Assembly (NCBI RefSeq): GCF_001463765.1
Contig: NZ_BBWK01000066.1
Coordinates: forward strand, 1-64,000
DNA: 64,000 bases
DNA from: Aureimonas sp. AU4
Lineage (GTDB): Bacteria > Pseudomonadota > Alphaproteobacteria > Rhizobiales > Rhizobiaceae
Direction: 5' to 3'
Shown: piece by piece, positions 17,954-26,618 of the stretch
Layout of the letters: every line of letters begins with the position of its first letter
Position numbering within the stretch: the stretch's first letter is position 1
Position numbers and translations under genes: made by a program
The notes under the pieces: model-generated
Seen by the model: the letters and a program-made list of their open reading frames with translations, nothing else
The model's database searches: none
Told to the model about the DNA's origin: nothing

Positions 17954-19075
17954 ATGACCTTCACCATCCAGATGCTTCTCGACATGGTGCCGCCGTCGGG
18001 CTCACCTCAAACCCAGACCCTCTGGGGCACGGCCGGCGGCGATCAGATCGCTGCGGGCTCGGGCAGCGACACCGTCTACGGTCTTCTGGGAAGCGACACG
18101 ATCTTCGCCATGCCGCTATGGGGGGAGCGTGCCGAGATCTACGGCGGGCGTGGAGCGGCCGATGGCGAGGACGCCGCTGACGCGATCTCGGTCAGCGGCG
18201 AAGGGTCCGCCGCGATCTACGCCAACGCCGGAAACGACGCGATCCTCTATCGCGCGCTCGGCAATGCGACGATCCAGGCGGGGCTGGGCGACGACGACAT
18301 CCTGATCCTCAACAAGGCCAACAACTTCGTGACCGGCGGTGCGGGACTGGACCGCATCACGATCGACAGCTTCGCCGACAACACGGTCTATGGCGGCAAT
18401 GCCGCCGCCGACCCGAACGACGGTGCCGATACGATATCCATCCGTGGAAACGGGCAGAACCTCGTCTACGCCAACGGCGGCAACGACAGCATCTTCATCG
18501 GCGGTGACGGAAACAACCGCATCTTTGCCGGGCTGGGCGACGATGTGATCCGCGTGCAGGGCGTGGGCTCGAACGTCGTGGTGGGCGGACCGGGCGGCGA
18601 CGAGATCCTGATCGAGGGGAGCGGCAACAACACGATTTTCGGCGGTGTCGACGCCATGGATCCGGCCGACGGCAACGACCGCATCACCGTCGTGGGCGAC
18701 GGGCACAATGTTGTTCTCGCCGGAGGGGGCGACGATCTCGTTCGCATCGTCGGGAGCGTCGGCACCCTCATCGACGGGGGAGCGGGCAACGATACGATCG
18801 AGGGCAGCGACGGTCTCGATCGCATCACCGGGGGGACGGGATTGAATGTCCTGACGGGCCGGGCAGGGGCCGATACGTTCGTGCACACTCCGGGCGGCCT
18901 CGATGTCATCACGGACTTCGACGTCTACAAGGGCGACCGCATCGATACGGGCGGGGAGCGGTTCACGATGGCCCGCACGGCCGATGGCACGCTCTTCCTG
19001 CAGTTCGGCGACGCCAGCTTCGTCGCCATTCAGCACGCCCAACCCGGACTGGAGGCAAACCCGTTCTGGGTATGA
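17954..19075 (+). CDS. RTX-type calcium-binding repeat protein
   Basis: 373 residues from ATG 17954 (a TTG at 17906 lies in the hairpin and is less likely). There is no Sec signal. The protein is almost entirely Gly/Asp/Asn-rich beta-roll repeats (AGLGDDVI, GGAGNDTI, GGTGLNVLTGRAGADTF) ending in a C-terminal region (VITDFDVYKGDRIDTGG) typical of type I secreted RTX proteins. It should bind calcium outside the cell after export by a type I system, none of which is encoded here. The repeats form three gapless 83-residue units starting at residues 63, 146 and 229 (see findings). It lies 57 bp after the cellulose operon on the same strand, which suggests a matrix or adhesion role; this is inference. 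Confidence 0.85.
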   Translation: MTFTIQMLLDMVPPSGSPQTQTLWGTAGGDQIAAGSGSDTVYGLLGSDTIFAMPLWGERAEIYGGRGAADGEDAADAISVSGEGSAAIYANAGNDAILYRALGNATIQAGLGDDDILILNKANNFVTGGAGLDRITIDSFADNTVYGGNAAADPNDGADTISIRGNGQNLVYANGGNDSIFIGGDGNNRIFAGLGDDVIRVQGVGSNVVVGGPGGDEILIEGSGNNTIFGGVDAMDPADGNDRITVVGDGHNVVLAGGGDDLVRIVGSVGTLIDGGAGNDTIEGSDGLDRITGGTGLNVLTGRAGADTFVHTPGGLDVITDFDVYKGDRIDTGGERFTMARTADGTLFLQFGDASFVAIQHAQPGLEANPFWV

Positions 19076-19307
19076 CGAGCCTGCGGCCACGATCGAGATC
19101 GCGTGGACTGCGCCGGGCGCCCGTGTCCGCCATGACCGCCAACCCGCTCAAGGCGGCGAGGTCGCATGCCGGTTTGCGCGGTGCGAGAGTGAGTTGCGGT
19201 GTCGTCGGAAGCGAGCGAACCGGAGGGGCAACGCCGTCCGGTTTCCTGTCGGCCGCCGCCTGAGGTTTGAGGAAGGAGCCGGTTATCGCGACTTGCCATT
19301 CCACTCC

Positions 19308-19337
19308 TAATCGATTATGCATCCTCCTAATCGTTTA
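19308..19337 (+). promoter_or_regulatory. Tandem LacI-type operators upstream of the regulator gene
   Basis: TAATCGATTA (19308-19317, a perfect palindrome) and TAATCGTTTA (19328-19337) lie in direct repeat inside a larger shared block CTCCTAATCGNTTATG. The centres are exactly 20 bp apart, two helical turns. A central CG in an A/T-flanked palindrome is the usual shape of a LacI-family operator. They sit just before the regulator gene, which suggests autoregulation. Confidence 0.6.
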
Positions 19338-19382
19338 TGTCGCATGTTTGCTGCGGCCCTGGTGCGGAAGGGAGGTCTGCGC

Positions 19383-20432
19383 TTGAAGAAGTCGACGATG
19401 CGCGACGTCAGCCGCGTCACCGGACTTTCCATGTTCACCGTCTCGCGTGCCTTGAGCGGCGCGGACGGCGTCTCGGACGAAAGCCGCCTGCAGGTCCGGC
19501 GCGCTGCGGACGAGCTCGGATATATTCCGAACAGAGCCGCGCAGGACCTGCGCAAGACCAGCCGCGACTCCGTCGCCGTGATCACGGCCAGCACGTCCAA
19601 CAGCTACTATCTCGATCTGATGTCCGGCGTTCAGAAGGCACTGCGGCCGGCCGACTGGACCGTTGTCATGGCGGACGTCGCGGTGGACGGCGTCTACGAC
19701 GCCATCACGGAGGAGCGGACGGTCCGTCGCCTTATCGAGACCCGCACGGCCGGTGTCATCTCGACGCTGACCCTGAAGCCGGCAAGCGTGTCGTTGCTGT
19801 CGCGCTGGGACATTCCGATCGTCTTCGTCGACTCCGCGCCGCCCAAGGGGAGGGTCGCCTGCCCAAGCGTCACCACCGACAACTACGCGGCCAGTCGTGA
19901 GGTGGGGCGCCATCTCGCGGGGCATGGTTACGCCGACTGGCTGTTCCTTGCCTATCCCGCGCGCTGGTCGACGCGCTTCGAGCGCGAGCGCGGCATCCGG
20001 GAGGCAGCCGAGGCTCACGGTATCCGCCTCGAGGTCCTCGAGAGCGGCAATGACCCCGAGTCCGCCCACAAAGTCATGGCGGCGCGCCTTGCCGCCGGCG
20101 GTCCCCTGCCGCGCGCCTTGATCGCCGGCAACAATCCCCTTCTGCTGGGCGCGTTGCGCCTTCTGCGCGAGCGGGGTCTGCACGTTCCCGACGATGTCGC
20201 GGTGGTCGGCTTCGACGAGTTCGCCTGGGCCGGCCTGACGGATCCGCCGCTGACGGTTCTCAACGAACGAAGCGAGGAGATCGGACACCGTGCGGCTTTG
20301 ATGCTCGCCCGCATCATCGAGGCGCAGGGCGAGGCGGAGCGTCGCGGCCAGTCGGCGCATCCGGTTTACCGGGACGAAGACGTGCAGCAGGTCGAGCCAG
20401 AGCTTGTGATCCGACGGTCCTGCGGCTGCTGA
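19383..20432 (+). CDS. LacI-family transcriptional regulator
   Basis: 349 residues from TTG 19383, which has GGGAGG at 19370-19375. ATG starts at 19317 and 19344 would add residues that do not resemble the family, and the first lies inside an operator-like repeat. The N-terminal helix-turn-helix reads STMRDVSRVTGLSMFTVSRA, then the hinge helix (LGYIPNRAAQDLR). The periplasmic-binding-protein-like effector domain follows (SVAVITASTSNSYYLDLMSGV, VVGFDEFAWAGLTDPPLT). It should repress the downstream sugar importer until a sugar or derivative binds. A third copy of its probable operator lies in front of the importer. Confidence 0.92.
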   Translation: MKKSTMRDVSRVTGLSMFTVSRALSGADGVSDESRLQVRRAADELGYIPNRAAQDLRKTSRDSVAVITASTSNSYYLDLMSGVQKALRPADWTVVMADVAVDGVYDAITEERTVRRLIETRTAGVISTLTLKPASVSLLSRWDIPIVFVDSAPPKGRVACPSVTTDNYAASREVGRHLAGHGYADWLFLAYPARWSTRFERERGIREAAEAHGIRLEVLESGNDPESAHKVMAARLAAGGPLPRALIAGNNPLLLGALRLLRERGLHVPDDVAVVGFDEFAWAGLTDPPLTVLNERSEEIGHRAALMLARIIEAQGEAERRGQSAHPVYRDEDVQQVEPELVIRRSCGC

Positions 20433-20470
20433 TGCCGCGGGCGACGGGAACCCCGGTTCCGCGCATCCGT

Positions 20471-20485
20471 CGACATAAACGATTT
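20471..20485 (-). promoter_or_regulatory. LacI-type operator in front of the sugar importer
   Basis: On the minus strand 20484-20471 reads AATCGTTTATGTCG, identical over 14 bases to 19329-19342 upstream of the regulator gene. It lies about 110 bp before the binding-protein start, a suitable place for repression of the ABC operon. Confidence 0.6.
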
Positions 20486-20591
20486 GGGTGCCGGATGCCG
20501 GCGTTCGAGAGGAAACCGCGGGATGAGCCCGCGGCGCGTTCGAGAGACCCGTCGCCACCTGCGGAGGCGGTTGAAAAGGAGGAGGAATTCA

Positions 20592-21524
20592 ATGACGGTT
20601 CGTGCCATTCTCGCATCCACGATCGCGTTTGCGGCGCTGTCCCTGCCGGCTGCGGCCCAGACCGCCACGCCGACCAAGATCGAGCGCATCGGTCTGATGG
20701 TGCAGGACATGTCCAACCCGTTCTTCTCGGCGATGGACAAGGGCGCCCAGAAGGCCGCGGCCGAGATCGGCGCAAGCGTCAACACGCAGGACGCCCAGCT
20801 CGATCTGGCCACCCAGAACAACCAGATCGACACGTTCATCCAGCAGGGCGTCAACCTGATCGTCGTCTCGGCGGTCAACGAGGTGGGCCTTGAGCCCGCG
20901 ATCGGGCGCGCCAAGGAGGCGGGCATCATCGTGATCGCCGTCGATACGCCGGCCAAGGGCGCCGATGCGGTGGTGATGACCAATGCGGTCCAGGCGGGCG
21001 AGCGCTCGTGCGAGTACCTGTTCACGCAGATGGGCGGCAAGGGCGAGGTGCTTCTGGTCGACGGCACGCCGATCCAGACCATCATCGACCGCATCCAGGG
21101 CTGCCGGAACGTCGCCGCGAAGTTCCCGGACATCAAGATCGTCGGCCAGCAGGCCTCCAAGAACGACCGCGCGTCCGGCCTTGCGGTCACCACCGACATG
21201 CTGACGGCCAACCCGGACGTGACGGGCATTTTCGGCATGAACGACCCATCGGCGCTGGGCGCGGTTCTGGCGGTCGAACAGGCCGGCAAGAGCGGGCAGG
21301 TCAAGGTGACGGGCGTCGACGGCAGCCCCGAGGCCGTGGCGGAACTGAAGCGCGAGGGCTCGCCATTCATCGGCACGGCCACGCAGAATCCCGGCGGCAT
21401 GGTTCAGGAGGCGATCCGCATCGCGCAGGCGATGGCGGCCGGCAAGGCGCCGACCGAGCGCACCGTGCTGATCGAGAGCGTCCTCGTCACGCACGACACG
21501 GTCGGCCAGTACGCCGGCTGGTAG
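20592..21524 (+). CDS. Sugar ABC transporter substrate-binding protein
   Basis: 310 residues from ATG 20592, with AAGGAGGAGG just upstream. A signal peptide ends at LPAAAQ. The mature protein is a ribose-type periplasmic binding protein (Peripla_BP_4): IGLMVQDMSNPFFSAMDKGA opens the first lobe and GIFGMNDPSALGAVLAVEQAG is the typical hinge-region segment. It captures a monosaccharide or similar ligand and delivers it to the ATPase-permease encoded downstream. The exact sugar is unknown. The 78-base gap to the ATPase gene holds a strong stem-loop that could favour higher levels of this protein over the membrane parts. Confidence 0.92.
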   Translation: MTVRAILASTIAFAALSLPAAAQTATPTKIERIGLMVQDMSNPFFSAMDKGAQKAAAEIGASVNTQDAQLDLATQNNQIDTFIQQGVNLIVVSAVNEVGLEPAIGRAKEAGIIVIAVDTPAKGADAVVMTNAVQAGERSCEYLFTQMGGKGEVLLVDGTPIQTIIDRIQGCRNVAAKFPDIKIVGQQASKNDRASGLAVTTDMLTANPDVTGIFGMNDPSALGAVLAVEQAGKSGQVKVTGVDGSPEAVAELKREGSPFIGTATQNPGGMVQEAIRIAQAMAAGKAPTERTVLIESVLVTHDTVGQYAGW

Positions 21525-21552
21525 TCGAGCCGACATTCTGACGTTCCTTCAA

Positions 21553-21580
21553 GAGGGAAGGCGGCCGGTCCGCCTCCCTC
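21553..21580 (+). other. Stem-loop between binding-protein and ATPase genes
   Basis: GAGGGA, one bulged A, GGCGG, loop CCGGT, then CCGCC and TCCCTC give 11 paired bases. Such structures between a binding-protein gene and its transporter genes commonly protect the upstream mRNA from 3' decay and lower downstream expression; that role is inference here. Confidence 0.55.
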
Positions 21581-21602
21581 GCTCAGAGGAGGCAGCCGAG
21601 CC

Positions 21603-23135
21603 ATGAGCCGCCCGACGGCACCCCTTTTGCGCCTCGAGGGCGTGAGCAAGCGCTATGGCGCGACGCTCGCGCTGAACGACGTCCATCTCGAACTCCGCGC
21701 CGGCGAGGTCCATGCGCTGATGGGCGAGAACGGCGCCGGCAAGTCGACGCTGATGAAGATTCTCGCCGGCAATGTCGAGCGGGACAGCGGCAAGATCCTG
21801 GTGGACGGTCGCGAGGTCGAGATTCGCTCGCCACGCGATGCCCGGGCACACGGGATCGCGATCATCCATCAGGAACTCAACACCGTTCCGGGCATGACGG
21901 TCGCCGAGAACCTGTCGCTCGGCGCCGAGCCGCGCACGCGCTTCGGCACCCTCGACCGTCGCCGGGCCCTTCGCGAGGCCCGCGAGAAGCTCGCCCGCAT
22001 CGGCGCGGCGATCGATCCGCGCCGACCGCTCGGATCGCTGAGCATCGGCATGCAGCAGATGGTGGAGATCGCGCGCGCCGTCAGCGAAGACGCCCGCATC
22101 CTCGTCCTCGACGAGCCGACCGCCGCGCTCTCGCGTGCCGAAGCGCAGGCGCTCTACGCCCTGATCGGGCAGATGCGCGCGGCCGGAGTGGGAATGGTCT
22201 ACATCTCGCATCGCATGGAGGAGGTCTGGCAGCTCGCCGACCGCGTCACCGTGTTCCGCGACGGGACCCACGTCGGTACGGGGACGATGAGCGAACTGGC
22301 GCCGGCCGACGTCGTGCGCATGATGGTCGGCAGGCCCGTCGCCGACCTCTACCATCACGAGCCCCGCCGCCCCGGCGAGCCCGTCCTCGACGTGGCGCAG
22401 CTGGAGGGGAACGGCATCGGTCCGGTGAGCTTCCGCGTCCATGCGGGGGAGGTCGTCTGCATGGCGGGCCTGATCGGCTCGGGGCGCACGGAGGTCGCCC
22501 GCCTCCTGTTCGGAGCCGACCGCCGCAGCGGTGGCGAGGTCCGTCTCGGCGGGCGCTTGAGCCGTCCGGCCGATCCCCACGAGGCGATCCGGGACGGTCT
22601 CGGCTTCGTGCCGGAGGACCGAAAGAGCCAGGGCCTCTTTCTCGACCACTCCGTCGAGGCGAACGTCGCCATCTCGACGCTCAGGCGTTTCGCGCCGGGC
22701 GGCGTCGTGCGGGCCGGCAAGGCGCGCGAGGCCGTGCTCGAGCAGATGCGGCGCCTGCGCCTGCGCCTCAACGCCTTGGCCCTGCCCGTGCGGGCGCTGT
22801 CGGGCGGAAACCAGCAGAAGGCCGCGCTGGCCCGCTGGCTCCTGCGCGACTCGGCCGTCCTCATCCTCGACGAGCCGACGCGCGGCGTCGACATCGGTGC
22901 CAAGCGCGAGATCTACGAGGTCGTCGATGGCCTCGCCCGTGCGGGGAAGGCCGTTCTTGTCGTCTCGTCCGACCTGCCCGAGGCCATCGGGATCAGCGAC
23001 CGCCTCCTTGTCATGCGCGGCGGGCGGATCGTGAAGGAACTGCGCTCGTCCGACACAAGCGAGGAAGAGGTCATGCTGCACGCCACGGGCGCGGCGGCGC
23101 GGACCCATCCGGACATCCAAGGAGCAACGCCGTGA
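21603..23135 (+). CDS. Sugar ABC transporter ATPase (double NBD, RbsA type)
   Basis: 510 residues with two nucleotide-binding domains. The first has Walker A GENGAGKST (~residue 40) and Walker B ILVLDEPTAALS; the second has the degenerate Walker A GLIGSGRTE usual for this group, signature LSGGNQQKAALARWL and Walker B VLILDEPTRGVD. This layout (RbsA, XylG, MglA) powers CUT2-class sugar import. ATG 21603 follows GAGGAGGCAGCC. The stop overlaps the GTG of the permease gene (GTGA), so synthesis of the two is coupled. Confidence 0.95.
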   Translation: MSRPTAPLLRLEGVSKRYGATLALNDVHLELRAGEVHALMGENGAGKSTLMKILAGNVERDSGKILVDGREVEIRSPRDARAHGIAIIHQELNTVPGMTVAENLSLGAEPRTRFGTLDRRRALREAREKLARIGAAIDPRRPLGSLSIGMQQMVEIARAVSEDARILVLDEPTAALSRAEAQALYALIGQMRAAGVGMVYISHRMEEVWQLADRVTVFRDGTHVGTGTMSELAPADVVRMMVGRPVADLYHHEPRRPGEPVLDVAQLEGNGIGPVSFRVHAGEVVCMAGLIGSGRTEVARLLFGADRRSGGEVRLGGRLSRPADPHEAIRDGLGFVPEDRKSQGLFLDHSVEANVAISTLRRFAPGGVVRAGKAREAVLEQMRRLRLRLNALALPVRALSGGNQQKAALARWLLRDSAVLILDEPTRGVDIGAKREIYEVVDGLARAGKAVLVVSSDLPEAIGISDRLLVMRGGRIVKELRSSDTSEEEVMLHATGAAARTHPDIQGATP

Positions 23136-24160
23136 TCGCCCCCGATACCCCGAAGGCGGCTGGCCCGTCCGCCGAAACGCTTGTCCCCGAACCATTCGAC
23201 TTCGCCAAGTGGTGGGACCGGGTCGGCATCCTGGTCGTGCTCGTCGGGCTGATCGTCCTGATGGCCTTCATCGCGCCGAACTTCGCGCGGGTCGACAACC
23301 TCCTCAACATCGCCCGCTCCATCTCGGTCAACGCGATCCTGGCGGCCGGACTCACCTTCGTCATCCTGACGGGCGGCATCGACCTGTCGGTCGGCTCGAT
23401 CGTCGCGGTGTCGGGTGTCGTGGCGGTGCTGTGCGCGATGGCGGGCCTTCCCGCGCCCGCCGCGATCGCGCTCGGCATGGCGGCCGGGGGCACCTGCGGG
23501 CTGATCAACGGCGCGCTGACCGCCTATCTCGGCCTCGCGCCCTTCATCGTCACGCTCGGCACCATGACCTTCCTGCGGGGGCTGTCCTACACGATGACGG
23601 CCGGCCAGCCGATCGTGGCGAGCGACCTCAACTTCCGGGACCTCGGCAACGGTTATCTCGTCGGCCTGCCGATCCCGGTGATCGTCATGGTTCTCGTCTT
23701 CGTCGCGGCCTGGTTCCTCTTGGAGCGCACGCTCTACGGGCGCCATGTCTACGCGGTCGGGGGCAACCGGGAGGCGGCGCGTCTGGCGGGCGTGCGGGTG
23801 AACCGCGTCGTGACGTCGGTCTACGTTCTGGCCGGCATCTGCGCGGGACTGGCCGGCGTGATCCTCGCGGCCCGCCTCATCTCCGCGCAACCGACCGCCG
23901 GCACCGGCTACGAACTCGACGCGATCGCCGCCGTGGTCCTCGGGGGAACGAGCCTTGCCGGCGGGCGCGGCCGCATCGTCGGCACGCTGATCGGGGCTGT
24001 CATCCTGGGCGTCCTCTCGACGGGGCTCATCCTGATGAACGTGCCCTTCTTCACCCAGCTCCTGATCAAGGGCGTGGTGATCATCCTGGCAGTCGCGATC
24101 GACAGCCTGAAGCAGCGCTCCTTCCGCTTCGGCCGACGTCTCGGACCTCGCAGGCCCTGA
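23132..24160 (+). CDS. Sugar ABC transporter permease (CUT2 type)
   Basis: 342 residues from GTG 23132. It is a BPD_transp_2 family membrane protein with about 8-10 helices; a cytoplasmic N-terminal tail of about 25 residues precedes the first helix. FVILTGGIDLSVGSIVAVSG, VGGNREAARLAGV and VLGGTSLAGGRGRIVGTLIGA are the family hallmarks seen in RbsC-like proteins. It probably works as a homodimer with the preceding double ATPase. The gene is followed after 70 bp by an unknown enzyme-like gene on the same strand. Confidence 0.95.
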   Translation: MIAPDTPKAAGPSAETLVPEPFDFAKWWDRVGILVVLVGLIVLMAFIAPNFARVDNLLNIARSISVNAILAAGLTFVILTGGIDLSVGSIVAVSGVVAVLCAMAGLPAPAAIALGMAAGGTCGLINGALTAYLGLAPFIVTLGTMTFLRGLSYTMTAGQPIVASDLNFRDLGNGYLVGLPIPVIVMVLVFVAAWFLLERTLYGRHVYAVGGNREAARLAGVRVNRVVTSVYVLAGICAGLAGVILAARLISAQPTAGTGYELDAIAAVVLGGTSLAGGRGRIVGTLIGAVILGVLSTGLILMNVPFFTQLLIKGVVIILAVAIDSLKQRSFRFGRRLGPRRP

Positions 24161-24230
24161 CCAAAAGCGGCCGCCGGACGCCGCCCGGCAGGCCCGAGCC
24201 CTCCCAACAGCCTTCCTCTCGCGAGCCACC

Positions 24231-25598
24231 ATGAGCCAGACCATCCGCATCCTCGATCCCCTTGCGGGGACGCGCCGCCATGAGCCCATCGTCTTTTCGG
24301 TCGACGGCGATCTCGGCGAAGCCCTCTGGTGGGCCCGGACGGACGCGGGCGCGCGGGTCCTTTGCCAGCGGCTGCAGGCCGATCCCGAGCCGGGGCGTAC
24401 GCGCTTCGTCGCCTGCTTGAGCTTCGAGGGCGAGGCGGTCCTGACGCTCGAAGGGCCCGTGGAAGGAGAGGGCGGACAACCGGCCGGCATTCGCGAGCTG
24501 GAGGGAAGGGAGGCGGACTGCTTCGTGCGTCTCGACACGGGCGCCTTCGACCTCGAGATGTGCTCGGGCACGGCCGGGGGGCTCGGCTCCTCCAAATGGG
24601 GCCTGCGGCACTTCCGGTCGCTGGAAGACGGGTTCGAGCTCCTGCCCTCGGGCAACAATGCGATCGGCGGTTTCTACGGGCCCTTCTTCACGCCGGAGAA
24701 CGGCCTGATCAACCCGCCGGAGCATACGATCGTCAGCATCGAGACGATCGAGCGCGGCCCGGTGCTGCACCACTACCGCATGCACGGAACGATCCCCGAC
24801 GGGCTCCTCGACGAGTTGAAGGGCAAGACCTTCGCCATCGACTGGCGCTTCACTCACGGCACCCCCTTCTTCCAGCGGCGCTACGTGGTCGACGACTTCC
24901 AGACCGTCATCAACGGCCGGTCGGTCACGAACAAGATCACCGTGGGAGACGAGTTCGAGGGCGGCGTCGGCGAGCTCGTCTTCGACCGCTTCGCGGCCTA
25001 TGGCGGCACGCGCTACCGCTCCGGCGACCCTTATGCCGGCGAACTCGTGGCGATGGTCGCCGACACGGTGGCCCACTCGCAGAACCAGAATCCGAAGTTC
25101 GAGGAGTTCCGCGCCCAGCTCGCCGACATCGAGTCCGCGCACTGGGATCTCTACTGGCGGCTCTTCTGCGCCTGGGAGAACGTTCTGGGCGAAGAGGAAA
25201 TCCGCGAGCGCCTCGCCCGTGTGCGCGCCGCATCCCATGTAGAGGCCGACCGGCCGGACCGGCGTCCCTGGCTCCTGACGGACGCGCCCGTCGACGTTTC
25301 GGCGGTGCCGCACGAGACCATCTTTCCTGGACCGGCCTCGAAGACGGTCGAGTTCCACGCGGCTTCGGGCCGAGCGATGGTCTGGTGGACCTCGGCGCCT
25401 TCCGGCGCCTTCCAGATCGTCCAGCGGCGCCAGTCGGGCTGGGTGAACTGGGGATCGAACGGCGAGAACGAATGCCCCGAACTCCCCGTGGGCGTCGATA
25501 TCAAGACGGCCTATGGCCACTTTGCCGATCTATGGCAGGAGGTCGCCGACCAGCTGGAAACGCCGCCCCGGATCGTGAATCAGGCGCCGGGCTCGTGA
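24231..25598 (+). CDS. Uncharacterised 455-residue protein of the sugar operon
   Basis: 455 residues, acidic, with no signal peptide or membrane segment, so cytoplasmic. It is rich in Trp, aromatic and Asp/Glu residues and looks beta-rich, as carbohydrate-active sandwich domains often are. Distinct conserved-looking stretches are GLGSSKWGLRHFRS (~120), GGFYGPFFTPENGLINPPEH (~145), a HYRMHG segment, DWRFTHGTPFFQRRYVVDDF (~205) and AHSQNQNPKFEEF. I do not recognise the family. Its position as last gene behind a LacI-controlled sugar importer suggests a catabolic enzyme acting on the imported compound; that is inference. Confidence 0.75.
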   Translation: MSQTIRILDPLAGTRRHEPIVFSVDGDLGEALWWARTDAGARVLCQRLQADPEPGRTRFVACLSFEGEAVLTLEGPVEGEGGQPAGIRELEGREADCFVRLDTGAFDLEMCSGTAGGLGSSKWGLRHFRSLEDGFELLPSGNNAIGGFYGPFFTPENGLINPPEHTIVSIETIERGPVLHHYRMHGTIPDGLLDELKGKTFAIDWRFTHGTPFFQRRYVVDDFQTVINGRSVTNKITVGDEFEGGVGELVFDRFAAYGGTRYRSGDPYAGELVAMVADTVAHSQNQNPKFEEFRAQLADIESAHWDLYWRLFCAWENVLGEEEIRERLARVRAASHVEADRPDRRPWLLTDAPVDVSAVPHETIFPGPASKTVEFHAASGRAMVWWTSAPSGAFQIVQRRQSGWVNWGSNGENECPELPVGVDIKTAYGHFADLWQEVADQLETPPRIVNQAPGS

Positions 25599-25617
25599 CC
25601 GGCGGCTGACCCGTTCT

Positions 25618-25650
25618 GGGGTGCGGCGGCATGGATCGTCCGCCGCCCCG
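25618..25650. terminator. Hairpin between convergent genes
   Basis: GCGGCGG (25623-25629) and CCGCCGC (25640-25646) pair around a 10-base loop, extended by GGG/CCC with one bulged T. It lies 20 bp after the unknown sugar-operon gene and can end transcription from both sides. No long T-run is present. Confidence 0.5.
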
Positions 25651-25745
25651 TTGCGGTCAGGCCGTCACCGGGGCTCGGGAACGTCCGGGAACGATCCGGC
25701 CGCGAGGCTCGCGTCGGCGCCTTCGCCCGCGCCGGCCGATTCCCG

Positions 25746-26618
25746 TCAGCGGCTGCCGGCCCCGTGGACGCTTCGGATCGTGGCCCGCAGGTTCGCCCGG
25801 TGGAACCGGTCGTAGAAGCGCCGCATCGGTTCGGACAGCTCGGAAATTCCGTCCACGATGTCGGATAGCTCGAGACCATTCGGCAGGTCGCTCCCCTCAG
25901 CGACCGGTACCGCCCGGCCGAGTTCTCCGACGCGTCGCGCCAGCGTCTCGAAGTAGCGCAGGTTCCGGCCCGCGACCGAGGGCGAATCGGTGTGGCCGTG
26001 CGCGAGAACGACATGCCTGGCTTCGAGGCTCTCGATCAGACGCAGGGATGACACCAGGGAGCGAAGATCCTCGGGATCGTCGCTCCAGACCTTCGGGATC
26101 GGCCTTTCGACGGCGTCCACGGCAAGACAGGTTCGCAGTTCGGGAATCCACACCGCCACGTGGTCGGGCGTGTGGCCTGGCGTATGGAGGAGTTCGAGGG
26201 TCAGGTCGCCGCCTTCGAGGCGCACGCGGTCCGTGAACGTCATGGTCGGGGCGCAGAGCTCCACGTCTGCGAACCGGGAATCCTCCGAGCTCTTTCGCCT
26301 CAGGACCTCCCGCACACCGGCGTCCTTGAAGCGAACGGCGGCATTGGCATGGGCTATGATGGCCGACCTTCCGGCCACGGCCGCGTTTCCCCAGAAATGG
26401 TCCCAGTCCATGTGGGAGTTCACCACGATCAGCGGCCGGTCGGCTTCGACCGCGACAAGATCCAGGGCCGCGCGGCAGGTTTCGGGCGTGTCGAGCGTGT
26501 CGACGAGGACATCGAAGCGTGCCGTCCGGACGAAGACCGCATCGACGGTCTCCCCGAGCCGCAGCACCGAGACCCGCTCGTCCAAGCCCGGATAGGTCGC
26601 AAGTTCGACGCTGCTCAT
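25746..26618 (-). CDS. Metallo-beta-lactamase-fold hydrolase
   Basis: 290 residues from ATG at 26618. The metal motif appears as SHMDWDHFWGN (an HxDxDH variant of the HxHxDH motif), followed by HTPGHTPDH and VVLAHGHTD, so most zinc ligands of the fold are present, with the first histidine pair slightly altered. There is no signal peptide. Family members include lactonases and thioesterases; the substrate is unknown. A longer open frame extends upstream to 27155 but is low-complexity and unlike the family. No clear ribosome site precedes 26618, so the start is a moderate-confidence choice. Confidence 0.75.
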   Translation of the reverse strand: MSSVELATYPGLDERVSVLRLGETVDAVFVRTARFDVLVDTLDTPETCRAALDLVAVEADRPLIVVNSHMDWDHFWGNAAVAGRSAIIAHANAAVRFKDAGVREVLRRKSSEDSRFADVELCAPTMTFTDRVRLEGGDLTLELLHTPGHTPDHVAVWIPELRTCLAVDAVERPIPKVWSDDPEDLRSLVSSLRLIESLEARHVVLAHGHTDSPSVAGRNLRYFETLARRVGELGRAVPVAEGSDLPNGLELSDIVDGISELSEPMRRFYDRFHRANLRATIRSVHGAGSR

